This document shows, one piece after another, positions 24,718 to 34,496 of a stretch of 39,196 nt of DNA (its first letter is position 1; the number at the start of each line of letters is the position of its first letter). Below the pieces are notes generated by a model that was given only the letters and a program-made list of their open reading frames with translations, made no database searches and was not told where the DNA came from. The stretch spans positions 1 through 39,196 of the forward strand of contig NZ_MTQN01000002.1 of the NCBI RefSeq assembly GCF_001984195.1. Reading direction: 5' to 3'. The position numbers and the translations under genes were made by a program. Origin of the DNA: Kribbella sp. ALI-6-A (GTDB lineage: Bacteria; Actinomycetota; Actinomycetes; Propionibacteriales; Kribbellaceae).

Positions 24718-25528
24718 GCCGCGCCACCCCGAGGAGCAGGGAACTGGGGTGCGCGAGGTCGGGGAGCTCATCTGCCATCCGACTACTGGTCAAGGCTGTC
24801 TGCAGCGGGTCGTGCTCGGCCAAGCTCAGTGGAAGGTCGCTGTCACTGAAGTACGAGTCGACCAGGACAGCCAGCCAACCGCCTGGGCCGGTCAGTCCAT
24901 GGATGCCGATCGTCGACACCACCTCTGACAACTCGCTCCGCAGTTGCGCGACCGTGTGGTACGTCGTGTTCGGCATCCGATCGTTGTCGTCGCTGTAGCC
25001 TGTGGCGAGGATGGCACGGACGATGTTCTGCCGCTGGTGCAGCGTGTTCGCGATCGCGGAACCGATGAGAGAGGCAGTCCGATTGATCGCGACCACCAGG
25101 AGCAGGCCGCCGGGACGGAGAACCCTGGCCGCCTCCTGAAGTGCGAGGATCCGGTGTTCCCGCACGCTCAGGTGGTACATCGGGCCCGCCATCAGGACGG
25201 CGTCGAAGCTCTTGGCTTTCCAAGGAAGCTCCCGGGCATCACCCAGAGTCGCCGAGATGCCGGCCTCCCGCGCCTCGTCGACGTGACGTTCGACTCGGTC
25301 GAGGAGTTCGACCTCGTACCCCTCCTGCGTCAGCCAAGTCGCGTGGACACCGGGACCGCCGCCGACGTCGGCGATCTTCGCCGGAGCGGACGGTAGGTAC
25401 TGAGCCAGGAACTCACGCATGCGTTGGCGTTCGAACTGACCGCGGACGGTCGAGCTCAGCCGCTCGACCTCGTTGTGGAGGTTGGTGTAGTAGCGCTCCA
25501 GCTCGTCGAGCGTTCTGGTTGGTGTCAC
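24710..25528 (-). CDS. class I SAM-dependent methyltransferase
   Basis: A 272-aa Rossmann-fold methyltransferase. Motif I is KIADVGGGPGVHATWL (51-66), then VELLDRVERHVDEA, GDARELPWKAKSFDAVLMAG (motifs II-III), and AARVLRPGGLLLVVAINRT (post-III). Substrate is unknown; the fold covers small molecules, tRNA and proteins. The start is GTG at 25528, with AAGGA 6 bp upstream. It is transcribed from a 370-bp region containing five hairpins and overlaps the primase-like gene downstream. Its pairing with a primase-like protein suggests a conserved two-gene unit, which is an inference. Confidence 0.88.
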   Translation of the reverse strand: MTPTRTLDELERYYTNLHNEVERLSSTVRGQFERQRMREFLAQYLPSAPAKIADVGGGPGVHATWLTQEGYEVELLDRVERHVDEAREAGISATLGDARELPWKAKSFDAVLMAGPMYHLSVREHRILALQEAARVLRPGGLLLVVAINRTASLIGSAIANTLHQRQNIVRAILATGYSDDNDRMPNTTYHTVAQLRSELSEVVSTIGIHGLTGPGGWLAVLVDSYFSDSDLPLSLAEHDPLQTALTSSRMADELPDLAHPSSLLLGVARRV

Positions 25529-25545
25529 AGCTGTCCTTCATTGAG

Positions 25546-25786
25546 GCGGCCGTACGGGATGGCCGCAACGGGTGGGTTCCGGCCCGAGCGGCCGGCGTAC
25601 GAAGTTGGAACGGCGGGCGAACGCGGGCAGGGATCACACGTTCGCCCGCCGGTCTGGCGGATCTCTCAGCCATGGGCGCGTTGGGGAGTACGGGGACCCA
25701 GCGGCTGAGAGACCCGGCTTGCGGTGGCGGGATCGGCGATCAGGCGGTGAGGAGGACACCTGACGGAGGGGCCACCGATCCCGCCA
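25546..25786 (-). promoter_or_regulatory. chain of five hairpins upstream of the methyltransferase (possible structured RNA)
   Basis: In 240 bp there are five consecutive inverted repeats with perfect arms: GCGGCC/GGCCGC (25546-25566); CCGGCC/GGCCGG (25579-25595); CGGCGGGCGAACG/CGTTCGCCCGCCG (25611-25651); TCTCTCAGCC/GGCTGAGAGA (25662-25712); TGGCGGGATCGG/CCGATCCCGCCA (25725-25786). The last two have inner stems (TGGG/CCCA and TCAGG/CCTGA). Minus-strand loops are C-rich, including GTCCTCC, CCCCTCC and TCCCC. The region could be a leader or small RNA of the methyltransferase operon, or a DNA structure such as a single-strand origin. Strand is assigned from the downstream gene only. Confidence 0.5.
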
Positions 25787-25802
25787 GCTCTTCGGGTTGT
25801 GG

Positions 25803-25895
25803 TTAGTCTTCGTCCATCCAGCGGCGGAAACGCGAGCACAGCCTCTCGAACCAGGCTTCCCACAGCTGGCCGCACCGGCGTCGCAGCCGGATCAA
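25803..25895 (-). CDS. possible 30-aa Arg/Trp-rich peptide
   Basis: A short frame from a TTG at 25895 encodes LRRRCGQLWEAWFERLCSRF then RRWMDED, an amphipathic Arg/Trp-rich peptide. It lies between the 61-aa gene and the hairpin chain on the same strand. No ribosome binding site is clear, and a GTG start further upstream, overlapping the 61-aa gene, is also possible. It is given low confidence because only composition and position support it. Confidence 0.3.
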   Translation of the reverse strand: MIRLRRRCGQLWEAWFERLCSRFRRWMDED

Positions 25896-25902
25896 ACGAC
25901 GA

Positions 25903-26088
25903 CTACCGAGGCGTCGGGCGAATCGGCACACAAGACACCCGACAGCTGGCGAACCGGCGACCCATCGACTCTGCATAGCGCTGGGCGGCCTCCGGAGCGG
26001 CGGTGTAGTCGGCGATCGGGTGATCTCCGAACCACACACGCACCCGCAGCTTCGTGTCCGTGTCGCCGGGCGGCCTGAGGTCGTTCAC
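25903..26088 (-). CDS. small conserved-looking protein (61 aa)
   Basis: A 61-aa soluble protein: KLRVRVWFGDHPIADYTAAP, then EAAQRYAESMGRRFASCRVS. A beta-strand, an alanine-rich helix and a final strand are predicted. I have the impression that similar small proteins accompany actinobacterial mobile elements, but cannot confirm it. It is preceded by GGGAGTGAACAGTG. It is transcribed towards the hairpin chain and the methyltransferase, possibly as one unit. Function is unknown. Confidence 0.55.
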   Translation of the reverse strand: MNDLRPPGDTDTKLRVRVWFGDHPIADYTAAPEAAQRYAESMGRRFASCRVSCVPIRPTPR

Positions 26089-26171
26089 TGTTCACTCCCA
26101 ACTCCGATCGCCGACCCTTCGTCGACGTAGCCCAAGACTGCTCGTGGCGGTGAGGACGTCGATACTCTGAG

Positions 26172-26215
26172 TTGGGACGTCTTGGGACGTTTTGTGTTAG
26201 CCTCGATTGGGACGT
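26172..26215 (+). promoter_or_regulatory. triplicated TTGGGACGT operator
   Basis: TTGGGACGT occurs exactly three times, at 26172-26180, 26182-26190 and 26207-26215. The first two are 10 bp apart (one helical turn) and the third 25 bp further. A degenerate fourth copy (TAGGGACCT) follows at 26217-26225. The repeats lie 40-85 bp before the XRE-DUF5919-like start. The same core occurs before its paralogue at 34336 and before the HD gene at 32577. Confidence 0.65.
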
Positions 26216-26255
26216 TTAGGGACCTCCTGGGCGTCTCCGAATCGGGGAGATCGGG

Positions 26256-26996
26256 TTGAACGAGGCACTGCGGCGAGCGATGTATGCGGCCGGGCTCAGC
26301 GAGGAAGACATTGCAGCGCGACTCGGCGTGGACCCGAAGACAGTTGGGCGTTGGGTGGACGGCAGGTTGCCGTTTCCGCGCCACCGCGGGCCTTTGGCGC
26401 GGCTACTCAGTCTGGAAGAACCGGAGCTGTGGCCAGAACTTCTGACGCTGCGGGGCGCGGGCAAGACCTCGGCCGAGGTCGTGGCCGTCTATCCGCAGCG
26501 GAACCTGGTCACGAGGGAGGCTTGGATCGGTCTCTTCCAGTCCGCGGAGCACCAGATCGACATCCTCGCGTACGCCGCGTTGTTCCTGGCGGAGGACAAG
26601 CGCCTCGTCGGCCTCCTGACGTCGAAGGCGAATGCCGGCGTCTCTGTCAACCTTGCCTTAGGCAACCCGAAGTCACCGGAGGTCGCCCAGCGAGGATCAG
26701 CGGAGAAGATTGGTGGAGCGCTACCGGCCAAGATCCGAAACGCGCTCGTGCAATTCGGACCTCTGCTCGAACGGCCCGGCGTGACGCTTCGGTTGCACGA
26801 CACCGTGCTGTACAACTCGATGTACCGGGTCGACGACCAATTGCTGGTCAACCAGCACGTGTTCGGCCTGCCGGCCGCACAGGCTCCGGTCTATCACCTG
26901 CGCCGACTCGAGGGCGGCGAGATGTTCGATCTCTACCTGGAGAGCTTCGCCGAGGTCTGGAAGGCTGCGCATCCGGTGGATGGCGTGCCCGACTAG
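26256..26996 (+). CDS. XRE-type HTH regulator with DUF5919/PLD-like C-terminal domain (copy 1)
   Basis: A 246-aa protein. Residues 1-60 hold an HTH (AGLSEEDIAARLGVDPKTVG, then RWVDGRL). The C-terminal domain carries VVAVYPQRNLVTREAW, IDILAYAALFLAED, PAKIRNALVQFGPLLE, TVLYNSMYR and LLVNQHVFGLPA, matching actinobacterial HTH proteins with a DUF5919 domain. The start is a TTG at 26256 with GGGGAG 6 bp upstream. Upstream TTGGGACGT repeats suggest autoregulation. A second 246-aa paralogue is encoded at 33596-34336. The domain may sense a nucleotide or lipid-like ligand, but this is unknown. It converges with the MFS gene, 51 bp away. Confidence 0.85.
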   Translation: MNEALRRAMYAAGLSEEDIAARLGVDPKTVGRWVDGRLPFPRHRGPLARLLSLEEPELWPELLTLRGAGKTSAEVVAVYPQRNLVTREAWIGLFQSAEHQIDILAYAALFLAEDKRLVGLLTSKANAGVSVNLALGNPKSPEVAQRGSAEKIGGALPAKIRNALVQFGPLLERPGVTLRLHDTVLYNSMYRVDDQLLVNQHVFGLPAAQAPVYHLRRLEGGEMFDLYLESFAEVWKAAHPVDGVPD

Positions 26997-27047
26997 TTCG
27001 GTGGCTGCATGCCCAGCCAGTGAGGGTCTCGGGCGGGGCGCACCAGT

Positions 27048-28367
27048 TCAGGCCGGGCTAGGCTCGACGTCGAGCGGCCGGTCCTTGGTCTCCTTCAACA
27101 GCAGCAGGCAGCAGGCGCTCACCAGCGCATTGGCCGTGAGGAAGTAGCCGATGCCTTCGCGGCCCCAGCGTGCGATGAGGTCGTCACCAATGACCAGCGG
27201 CAGCGCACCGCCGAGCACGCCGGCGAGGTTGTAGGCCAGGCCGGCGCCGGTGTAGCGGTAGCGCGCCTGGAACTGCTCTGGCAGGTAGGCCGCCATCGGG
27301 CCGTAGCTGACGCCGAGGACGATCAACAGCAGGCACAGCGCGAGGACGTAGAGACCGAAGGACCCGGGCTCCATGGTGGCGAACGCGATGGGGCCCGCCG
27401 CGAGTGCGACGACCATGCCCGCCATGAGGACCCGCTTGCGGCCGATGACATCGGAGAGGATCGCCGAGCCGATGACGGCGACCGACATGACCACGCCCGC
27501 GACGATGAGGGCGACCAGGATTTGGTTGAAGGTCAGGCCGAGGACCTGGATACCGAAGCCGGGGAGGAACGCCACGCCGGTGTAGAAGGCGGCGAAGACC
27601 GTCGACATGATGCCCGCGCCGAGCAGGACCTGGACCCACTGCTCCTTGATGCAGTCACCGAACGGCAGCCGCACCTCGGCGCGCTGTGCCTTGACCTTGG
27701 CGAAGGACGGGGTCTCGGCGACCTTGAGCCGCACCCACAGGCCGACGCCCACCAGCACCAGGCTCACCAGGAACGGCAGCCGCCAGGCCCAGTCGGTGAA
27801 AGACTCCGCGCCCAGGGTGTTGAGGAAGAGCAGCATCACGCTGGCGGCCAGGATCAGTCCCACGCTCGGACCGAGCTGGGGGAACATGGCGTAGGCGCCG
27901 CGCTTCCTGTCTCCGGCGTACTCGGTCGTGAGCAGCGCCGCCCCGGCCCATTCGCCGCCGAGCGCGAAGCCCTGGAGGGCGCGCAGGAGGACCAGCAGCA
28001 CGACCGCCGTGACCCCGATAGAGGTGGCGCTCGGCAGGAGGCCGATGGCGAACGTCGAGAGGCCCATGATCAGCAGCGTGGTGACCAGCGTGGCCTTGCG
28101 GCCGATCCGGTCGCCGAAGTGGCCGAAGACGATCGCTCCGAGTGGACGGAAAACGAAGGCGACGCCGAAGGTGGCGATCGACGCCCAGGTGCCCTCGGCC
28201 CCGCCGTAGTCGGGGAAGAAGATCGCGTTGAAGACCAACCCCGCGGCGAGGCCGTAGATGAGAAAGTCGTAGAACTCGATGGTGGTGCCGGCCAGTGAGG
28301 CACCGGCGACGCGCGCCATCGAGCGGGGGCCGGTCGGGGCTCCGGTGGTGGTGCGGGGGTGGCTCAT
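27048..28367 (-). CDS. MFS transporter, metabolite:H+ symporter (MHS) family
   Basis: A 439-aa transporter with about 12 hydrophobic segments. It carries the MHS-type N-terminus AGTTIEFYDFLIYGLAAGLV and the loop 2-3 signature RPLGAIVFGHFGDRIGRKAT. Loop 4-5 has LRALQGFALGGEWAGAALL, and the second half has DVIGRKRVLM. Relatives (ShiA, KgtP, ProP) import shikimate, dicarboxylates or other organic acids with protons. The ATG at 28367 is preceded by GGAG; the longer frame to 28799 has no homology. It may import an organic acid, but the neighbouring fatty-acid and thioester genes do not define which. Confidence 0.92.
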   Translation of the reverse strand: MSHPRTTTGAPTGPRSMARVAGASLAGTTIEFYDFLIYGLAAGLVFNAIFFPDYGGAEGTWASIATFGVAFVFRPLGAIVFGHFGDRIGRKATLVTTLLIMGLSTFAIGLLPSATSIGVTAVVLLVLLRALQGFALGGEWAGAALLTTEYAGDRKRGAYAMFPQLGPSVGLILAASVMLLFLNTLGAESFTDWAWRLPFLVSLVLVGVGLWVRLKVAETPSFAKVKAQRAEVRLPFGDCIKEQWVQVLLGAGIMSTVFAAFYTGVAFLPGFGIQVLGLTFNQILVALIVAGVVMSVAVIGSAILSDVIGRKRVLMAGMVVALAAGPIAFATMEPGSFGLYVLALCLLLIVLGVSYGPMAAYLPEQFQARYRYTGAGLAYNLAGVLGGALPLVIGDDLIARWGREGIGYFLTANALVSACCLLLLKETKDRPLDVEPSPA

Positions 28368-28452
28368 GTCGGGCTCCAGTCTGTCGAACGTGGCGCCAGT
28401 GTGAGGGCCGTCACGGCGCGGCCGCCGCCCCCGAAAGAGGGTGTCACCAGAT

Positions 28453-28997
28453 TCAGCGTGGCCGGACCGTGAGCGCCTGTGCGAGGCGGCCGACGGGGCC
28501 GCGCTCGTCGTGGACCACGCTTTCGGTGAGGCCGAGGCCGCCCTCGCCGAAGTGCTCGGTGGTGTCGAGGCCGACCCAGCCGCCGACCGGCAGGCGGTGC
28601 AGGTGGAGGGTGACGTCGACGTTGGGGAAGTGCCACTTCCGTGGAGACTCGCGCACGGCGATTCCGTTCGCGGTGTCGAGCAGGCCGACCCAGTGCGCCA
28701 GGTCGCTGACCGGCTCGTCCTCGAGCAACGCGACGGTGCTGCGCACCCAGGCGAAGGCCCGGCCGGGCTCCGCGGTGACGCCCCGGCGAACTTCCACACC
28801 CGCGATGAAGCGGCCGGGGATGTCCACGCTCAGGCGTCCGAGTACCAAGCCGTCGTCGGCGCAGCGGCGCTCGATCTCGTGCACGACCAGGCCCGCCATT
28901 GGAGCGATGTGCTGCTCGGCCTCTGACCACGCCCCGAGGTGTGGGCGGTCGTGGCGCCGCTGCGTACGAAGTACGCCGCCGGGACGGGGTCGTGCAC
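28453..28997 (-). pseudogene. thioesterase-family gene, frameshifted and internally deleted
   Basis: From a GTG at 28997 the frame reads PVPAAYFVRSGATTAHT. After a frameshift near 28935 it continues as AWSEAEQHIAPMAGLVVHEI and LVLGRLSVDIPG, the N-terminal half of an acyl-CoA thioesterase-like double hotdog protein. It then passes quickly to RAFAWVRSTVALLEDE, FPNVDVTLHLHRLPVGGWVG and LTESVVHDERGPVGR, which belong to the C-terminal half. The central strands and the second N-terminal hotdog sequence, probably 60-80 residues, are missing. Family members are about 260 aa. Two independent lesions suggest a genuine pseudogene. Confidence 0.65.
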
Positions 28998-29110
28998 CCG
29001 GCCGATTCTTCCGAGAGTGCAGGTGGGGACCACCCACCAAAGGGGGTATTGGCCCGGGAGCGGGCCCTGCACACTGCGCTAGTGTGACGACGATCACGAG
29101 GAGGCGCCCG

Positions 29111-29974
29111 ATGGTCTACCTGATGCCCGAGCAGCGCAGCGAGGTCGCGGTGACGAAGGTCCTCACTTCGGTGCGTGGCCGGGCGGGTGTCGATGCCGCG
29201 TTCGCTGCGCGCGTCGAGCCCGGCGCCCGGGCGATGCGCATCTTGTACGTGCGCGGCGGGCTCACCAAGTCGCTCTCCGGCCTGACCATCGCCAGCGGTG
29301 CCGGTCTCGGCGGCAAGTCGCTGGTCTTGGGCCGGCCGGTCCGCGTCGACAACTACCTCGCCGCCCGGGGTATCACCCACAACTACGACCACGCGGTGGA
29401 GAAGGAGCAGCTCCGCACGGTGGCCGCGATGCCGGTCCGGGGCGACGGTGCGCCGCGCTACGTCATCTATGTCGGGACCCGAGGCGACAAGGCGCTCGGC
29501 GACCGCTGGCTCGACGCGATGGCGCCGGTAGTGCGCGAGCTCGAGCAGGAGATCGCCGTGGCCGATGAGGTCGAGCGGCGGCTGAGCGCGTTGGCCGCCG
29601 ACGTCCACGCGCGCCGCGACCCGGCGGTCCTGACTGCAGGGGAGATGCAGGAGATCGCCGGTGAGCTGGCCGAGCTCGCCGGTGCGGTCCACGACGCTTC
29701 CCTGCGCCAGCGCCTTGAGGCCCTGCACGACCGGCTCGCTCCCGGCCACGCCCAGCAGCCGTGGCGGGAGCGGCCTGACCTCGGCCTCACGCCGCGTGAG
29801 GTGGCGGTGCTCGAGAAGGTCGCGCTCGGCGGCACCAACGCCGTTGTCGCCGAGGGGCTGGGCCTGCTGCCCAACACCGTGAAGTCCTACCTGAAGTCCG
29901 CGATGCGCAAGCTCGGCGCGAGCAACCGGGTGCAAGCCATCGTCGAGGCTCGCAACCTCGGCATCCTGCCCTGA
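29111..29974 (+). CDS. GAF-domain LuxR-type transcriptional regulator
   Basis: A 287-aa regulator. The C-terminal 63 residues are a LuxR/NarL HTH (LGLTPREVAVLEKVALGGTN, then LLPNTVKSYLKSAMRKLGAS). Residues about 15-150 resemble a GAF sensor (LGGKSLVLGRPVRVDNYLAA, AAMPVRGDGAPRYVIYVG), followed by a helical linker. There is no phosphoacceptor receiver domain, so it probably binds a ligand directly. ATG at 29111 is preceded by a GAGGAG site. It is divergent from the broken thioesterase and convergent with the acyl-CoA synthetase. Similar regulators control aromatic or fatty-acid degradation clusters; its targets here are uncertain. Confidence 0.87.
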   Translation: MVYLMPEQRSEVAVTKVLTSVRGRAGVDAAFAARVEPGARAMRILYVRGGLTKSLSGLTIASGAGLGGKSLVLGRPVRVDNYLAARGITHNYDHAVEKEQLRTVAAMPVRGDGAPRYVIYVGTRGDKALGDRWLDAMAPVVRELEQEIAVADEVERRLSALAADVHARRDPAVLTAGEMQEIAGELAELAGAVHDASLRQRLEALHDRLAPGHAQQPWRERPDLGLTPREVAVLEKVALGGTNAVVAEGLGLLPNTVKSYLKSAMRKLGASNRVQAIVEARNLGILP

Positions 29975-30100
29975 GGGGTCCTCATCAACTCCACGCCGCA
30001 CAGCGCCAGGCTGGGTCTCGAGGACATGGCCGCGATGCTGCAGCGGATGGCGCTGGCAGCGCTTCATGCCGCCCGCCCCTGACCCGATCCACACCGGGGT

Positions 30101-31696
<1,596 letters not shown>

Positions 31697-32491
31697 GGCA
31701 GCTCCCTTTTGTGCTCGCTGCGAAGATCCTGCTCCGAAGGTGGTCGTCGCAACACCCCTCGAAAGTGGGTACGCCGGCGGGGCGCTGCGAGTGCGGCGGA
31801 TCATTCGAGCACGGGCTCCGCGAAGCGGCTCGCAGCCGCCAACTGGCGCACCACCGTGGGGGACTGACGCCCGCACCGGGGCTTCGCAACCCGTCACGGT
31901 CAGACGCATCCGGGCCGCGGCGGCGTGCACGTCGGCGACGCTCGGGCGCCGGGCGACCTGCGCGGTGGGGCGCTTCTCCTCGGGACTGGCGCCGCTCGTG
32001 TGAGGCGGGTGGCTGCGCTCGCGCCGCGCAATCTCAGCTCCGGAGGGCAGAGGCAGTCCCGCTGCGTCCCCCGGCCAGGGGCCGGAAACCCTCCATCTCC
32101 GTCGTCACGACGGTGGCCTGGTGCGTAGTCGTCGGTGTCGGCCTCGCTCAGTTGGGTGCATCGAACGGGCGCTGGCCACGGATGGTCCGGCCACGTTGCG
32201 GCGCGTGCTCGCCGGCGCGGTTGTCACATGGCGAGGTATCGGCAGCCCCGGCGGCGCACCGGATCGTGTTACTTGTTGATCGCGGTGGAGACATTTCGGA
32301 ACGCAGCTCCGCCTTGGGCCGGTTGGTCTTGGCTTACCGCGGACGAGACGCCGTGCTTGCGCTACGCGGACAGCAGTTGGCGGACGAACTGCACAGTAGT
32401 CAACGGCGGTCGAAAAACTCACCCCTTTCCGTCGCGCGGATTCCACGCTGGATTCGAGCTGGGATCGCAACACCAAAGGTCAGGTGCAGGC
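31697..32491. other. gene-free stretch
   Basis: Nearly 800 bp without a supported gene. Several long frames are open on both strands, as expected at this GC content, but none shows motifs or a ribosome binding site. A segment at 32398-32430 (CAACGGCGGTCGAAAAACTC then ACCCCTTT) faintly resembles ends of actinobacterial IS21-like elements. With no transposase nearby it is only noted. Confidence 0.4.
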
Positions 32492-32529
32492 TAGGGACGT
32501 TCCGCGTCCGGGACGTCCTGCGGACGTCC
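32492..32529 (+). promoter_or_regulatory. GGGACGT repeats before the HD-domain gene
   Basis: TAGGGACGTT (32492-32501), CCGGGACGTCC (32508-32518) and the palindrome GGACGTCC (32522-32529) form three adjacent copies of the core also found before both XRE-DUF5919-like genes. They end 47 bp upstream of the likely ATG at 32577, a normal operator position. Confidence 0.6.
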
Positions 32530-32576
32530 GTACGAGGCCTTCTCCGTCACCGATGGCGAGTCGTAGGGTCGCGGTC

Positions 32577-33143
32577 ATGAGCAGAACGACATGGGCCAGG
32601 GGGGTCGCCGAAGGTCTCCTGGCCGAAGCGTTGCCGCGGCGTTGGGCGCACGTTCAGGGAGTAGCTAGGTGCGCCCGAACCCTCAACTCGATGCTGGGCG
32701 AAGATGCTGAGCTGATCGAGATCGCAGCCTGGCTTCATGACGTCGGCTACTCGCCCTCACTGGTGCGTACGGGGTTCCATCCGTTGGATGGGGCCAGATA
32801 TCTCCGCGATGAGGTGGGCGTCGACGAAGTCGTCTGCCAACTGGTCGCCCACCACACTGCTGCGGCCGTTGAGGCTGAGGAGCGAGGCCTCGCACCGGAG
32901 TTGGAGGAGTTCGCGCGGCCGGCACCGCGGCTCCTGAATGCCTTGATCTACTGCGACCTGACTGCTGGGGTCGATGGTTCGACGGTTGACGTCGATGAGC
33001 GCCTTGCAGAAATCCTGACGCGATATCCGCCGGAGCACGTCGTACACCGGTCGATCACACGGTCGGCGCCGATACTGCGTGACGCCGCCCGGACCGTCAG
33101 TCGAAGCTTGGCTGGCTGGTCAGGTGAGGTACGGGGTGTCTGA
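32577..33143 (+). CDS. HD-domain metal-dependent phosphohydrolase
   Basis: A 188-aa HD protein. Ligands are H25 (RRWAHVQGVARCARTLNSML) and the HD doublet H54-D55 (IEIAAWLHDVGYSP), followed by CQLVAHHTAAAVEAEERG and a distal aspartate in LIYCDLTAG. HD proteins of this size hydrolyse nucleotides, cyclic nucleotides or signalling phosphates. ATG at 32577 is chosen; 32553 is an alternative. The 3' end overlaps the convergent NUDIX gene by 24 bp. The upstream GGGACGT repeats link it to the XRE-DUF5919-like regulators, so it probably belongs to the same regulon. Substrate unknown. Confidence 0.85.
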   Translation: MSRTTWARGVAEGLLAEALPRRWAHVQGVARCARTLNSMLGEDAELIEIAAWLHDVGYSPSLVRTGFHPLDGARYLRDEVGVDEVVCQLVAHHTAAAVEAEERGLAPELEEFARPAPRLLNALIYCDLTAGVDGSTVDVDERLAEILTRYPPEHVVHRSITRSAPILRDAARTVSRSLAGWSGEVRGV

Positions 33144-33596
33144 TCTCCGCAGGTACTGCTCGATGCGCATCTGCATGGAGCGATCCATCTGCAGGCTGTC
33201 CAGTTGCGAGGTGGCGACCCACTCGACCTTCGTGCTTTCGTCGCTCGGGGTCGGCGTACCGCTGAGAGCGCGACCCTTCAACAAGATCGAGAACTCCTGA
33301 CGGGCTTCGCCGTTGCTGGTGTACAGGATGATGTGCTTCGGGTCCGTGTAGATGCCGATCAGCCCGGTGATTTCGCACTCGATCCCGGTCTCCTCCCGGG
33401 TTTCCCGGATGGCAGCCTGAGTCATCGACTCACCCAGGTCGATCGCGCCGCCGGGAACAGCCCAGTTCCCGTTGTCGGACCGCTGGATCACGAGGACCTC
33501 GCCGGCCTCGTTCTCGATCACCACGTTCACCGAAGGCACCATGCTGTTCGCCTGAGGCGCGGCCGGGTCGTCGTAGTAGTCGATTCTGCGGGCCAT
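33120..33596 (-). CDS. NUDIX hydrolase
   Basis: A 158-aa protein with a full NUDIX box at about 48-70: GGAIDLGESMTQAAIRETRE followed by ETGIE. Flanking strands are SVNVVIENEAGEVLVIQRSD and EFSILLKGRALSG. It hydrolyses a nucleoside diphosphate linked to another moiety; the substrate class is not deducible. Its ATG overlaps the stop of the XRE-DUF5919-like gene (TGATG), so the two are translationally coupled and the regulator probably controls or senses something connected to this activity. Its tail overlaps the convergent HD gene. Confidence 0.92.
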   Translation of the reverse strand: MARRIDYYDDPAAPQANSMVPSVNVVIENEAGEVLVIQRSDNGNWAVPGGAIDLGESMTQAAIRETREETGIECEITGLIGIYTDPKHIILYTSNGEARQEFSILLKGRALSGTPTPSDESTKVEWVATSQLDSLQMDRSMQMRIEQYLRRSDTPYLT

Positions 33597-34336
33597 CAAT
33601 CCTCCGGTAGTGGAGCAGCGGTTTCCCAGACGGTCTCGAAACTGTCGAGGTAAATCCCGGCGATCTCCCCACCGGCAACTTTGCGGAGGTGCCACACGGG
33701 GGCAGCCGGCGCGGGAAATCCGAAGACGTGGGTGTTGACCAGGACCGTCTCGTCGGAGCGGTAGATCGAGTTGTAGAGCACGGTGCGGTGGGCCCGGAAC
33801 TCGACTCCGGCGGTCTTGCGCAGCGGGCCGTAGAGCACGAGCGCATTGCGGATCTTTGCGGCCATCGCGTCACCGACGCCTTCTTGTTCGCCGCGGTCGC
33901 CGATGTTCCTGTCGTCGGGGTCCCCGACCAGGAAACGGACGCGCACGCCGTTCGCCGCCTTCTTGCGGAGAATGCTGAGCAGTCCGCGGTCTTCGGCCAG
34001 GAACAGTCCGGCATACACGAGTACGCCGATCTCTTCCTTGGCGCTTTCGAACAGTCGTTGCCAGACGTCCCTGGGCACCTCGGTGCGGTGGGGATACACG
34101 GCAAGGATCTCGCTGGCGGAGGCAATCGTCACCTGCTCGCGCGAGAGCGCGTCCGGCCACAAGTAGCCCTCGTCGACGCCCAGTCGCGTGGCGACCTGGT
34201 AGCGGTGCCGGCGGTGCGGAGTCCGGCCCTTGACCCAGCGCTCAACCGTCTTGGTGTCGACGCTGACCTCGGACGCGAGCTCGTGCGGCGTGATGCCGTT
34301 CTCCAGGAGCGCGGTCCGGAGTCGTTCGTTGGCCAT
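33596..34336 (-). CDS. XRE-type HTH regulator with DUF5919/PLD-like C-terminal domain (copy 2)
   Basis: A 246-aa paralogue of the protein at 26256-26996, with identical length. The HTH is NGITPHELASEVSVDTKTVE then RWVKGRTPHRRHR. The C-terminal domain has ILAVYPHRTEVPRDVW, IGVLVYAGLFLAED, AAKIRNALVLYGPL, TVLYNSIYR and VLVNTHVFGFPAPAAPVWHL. The operator at 34356-34387 overlaps its likely promoter about 20 bp from the ATG, consistent with autorepression. It is coupled to the NUDIX gene by a TGATG overlap. Conserved stretches shared by the two paralogues include KIRNALV, TVLYNS and HVFG. Confidence 0.86.
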   Translation of the reverse strand: MANERLRTALLENGITPHELASEVSVDTKTVERWVKGRTPHRRHRYQVATRLGVDEGYLWPDALSREQVTIASASEILAVYPHRTEVPRDVWQRLFESAKEEIGVLVYAGLFLAEDRGLLSILRKKAANGVRVRFLVGDPDDRNIGDRGEQEGVGDAMAAKIRNALVLYGPLRKTAGVEFRAHRTVLYNSIYRSDETVLVNTHVFGFPAPAAPVWHLRKVAGGEIAGIYLDSFETVWETAAPLPED

Positions 34337-34355
34337 GTACCTAACCTAAGACATT

Positions 34356-34387
34356 TTGGGACGTCTTTAGCCTAGGCAAGACGTCCC
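34356..34387. promoter_or_regulatory. inverted-repeat operator in the divergent XRE promoter region
   Basis: GGGACGTCTT (34358-34367) and AAGACGTCCC (34378-34387) form a perfect 10-bp inverted repeat. The 10-bp spacer contains the palindrome GCCTAGGC. The left half extends to TTGGGACGTCTT, a 12-mer identical to 26172-26183. It sits 20 bp from the start of the XRE-DUF5919-like gene and about 110 bp before the divergent large regulator. Confidence 0.7.
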
Positions 34388-34496
34388 GGAAGCGTCCAAC
34401 CGGGTCGTAGTGGCGTCCTCACAGTCTGTAGCAGGCTGTCGTCATGAACCGACCAGCCTCCGGCGACAATCAGAGATCATGGGCTGCTCGCGCGTC

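Noticed and set aside
28364..30094. A 576-codon open frame on the minus strand
   Set aside because: It is antisense to the GAF-LuxR gene and shows no motifs; third-position GC bias explains the open frame.
32398..32430. Sequence resembling an IS21-type element end
   Set aside because: The likeness is from memory, no partner repeat or transposase is present, and the stretch is too short to assign.
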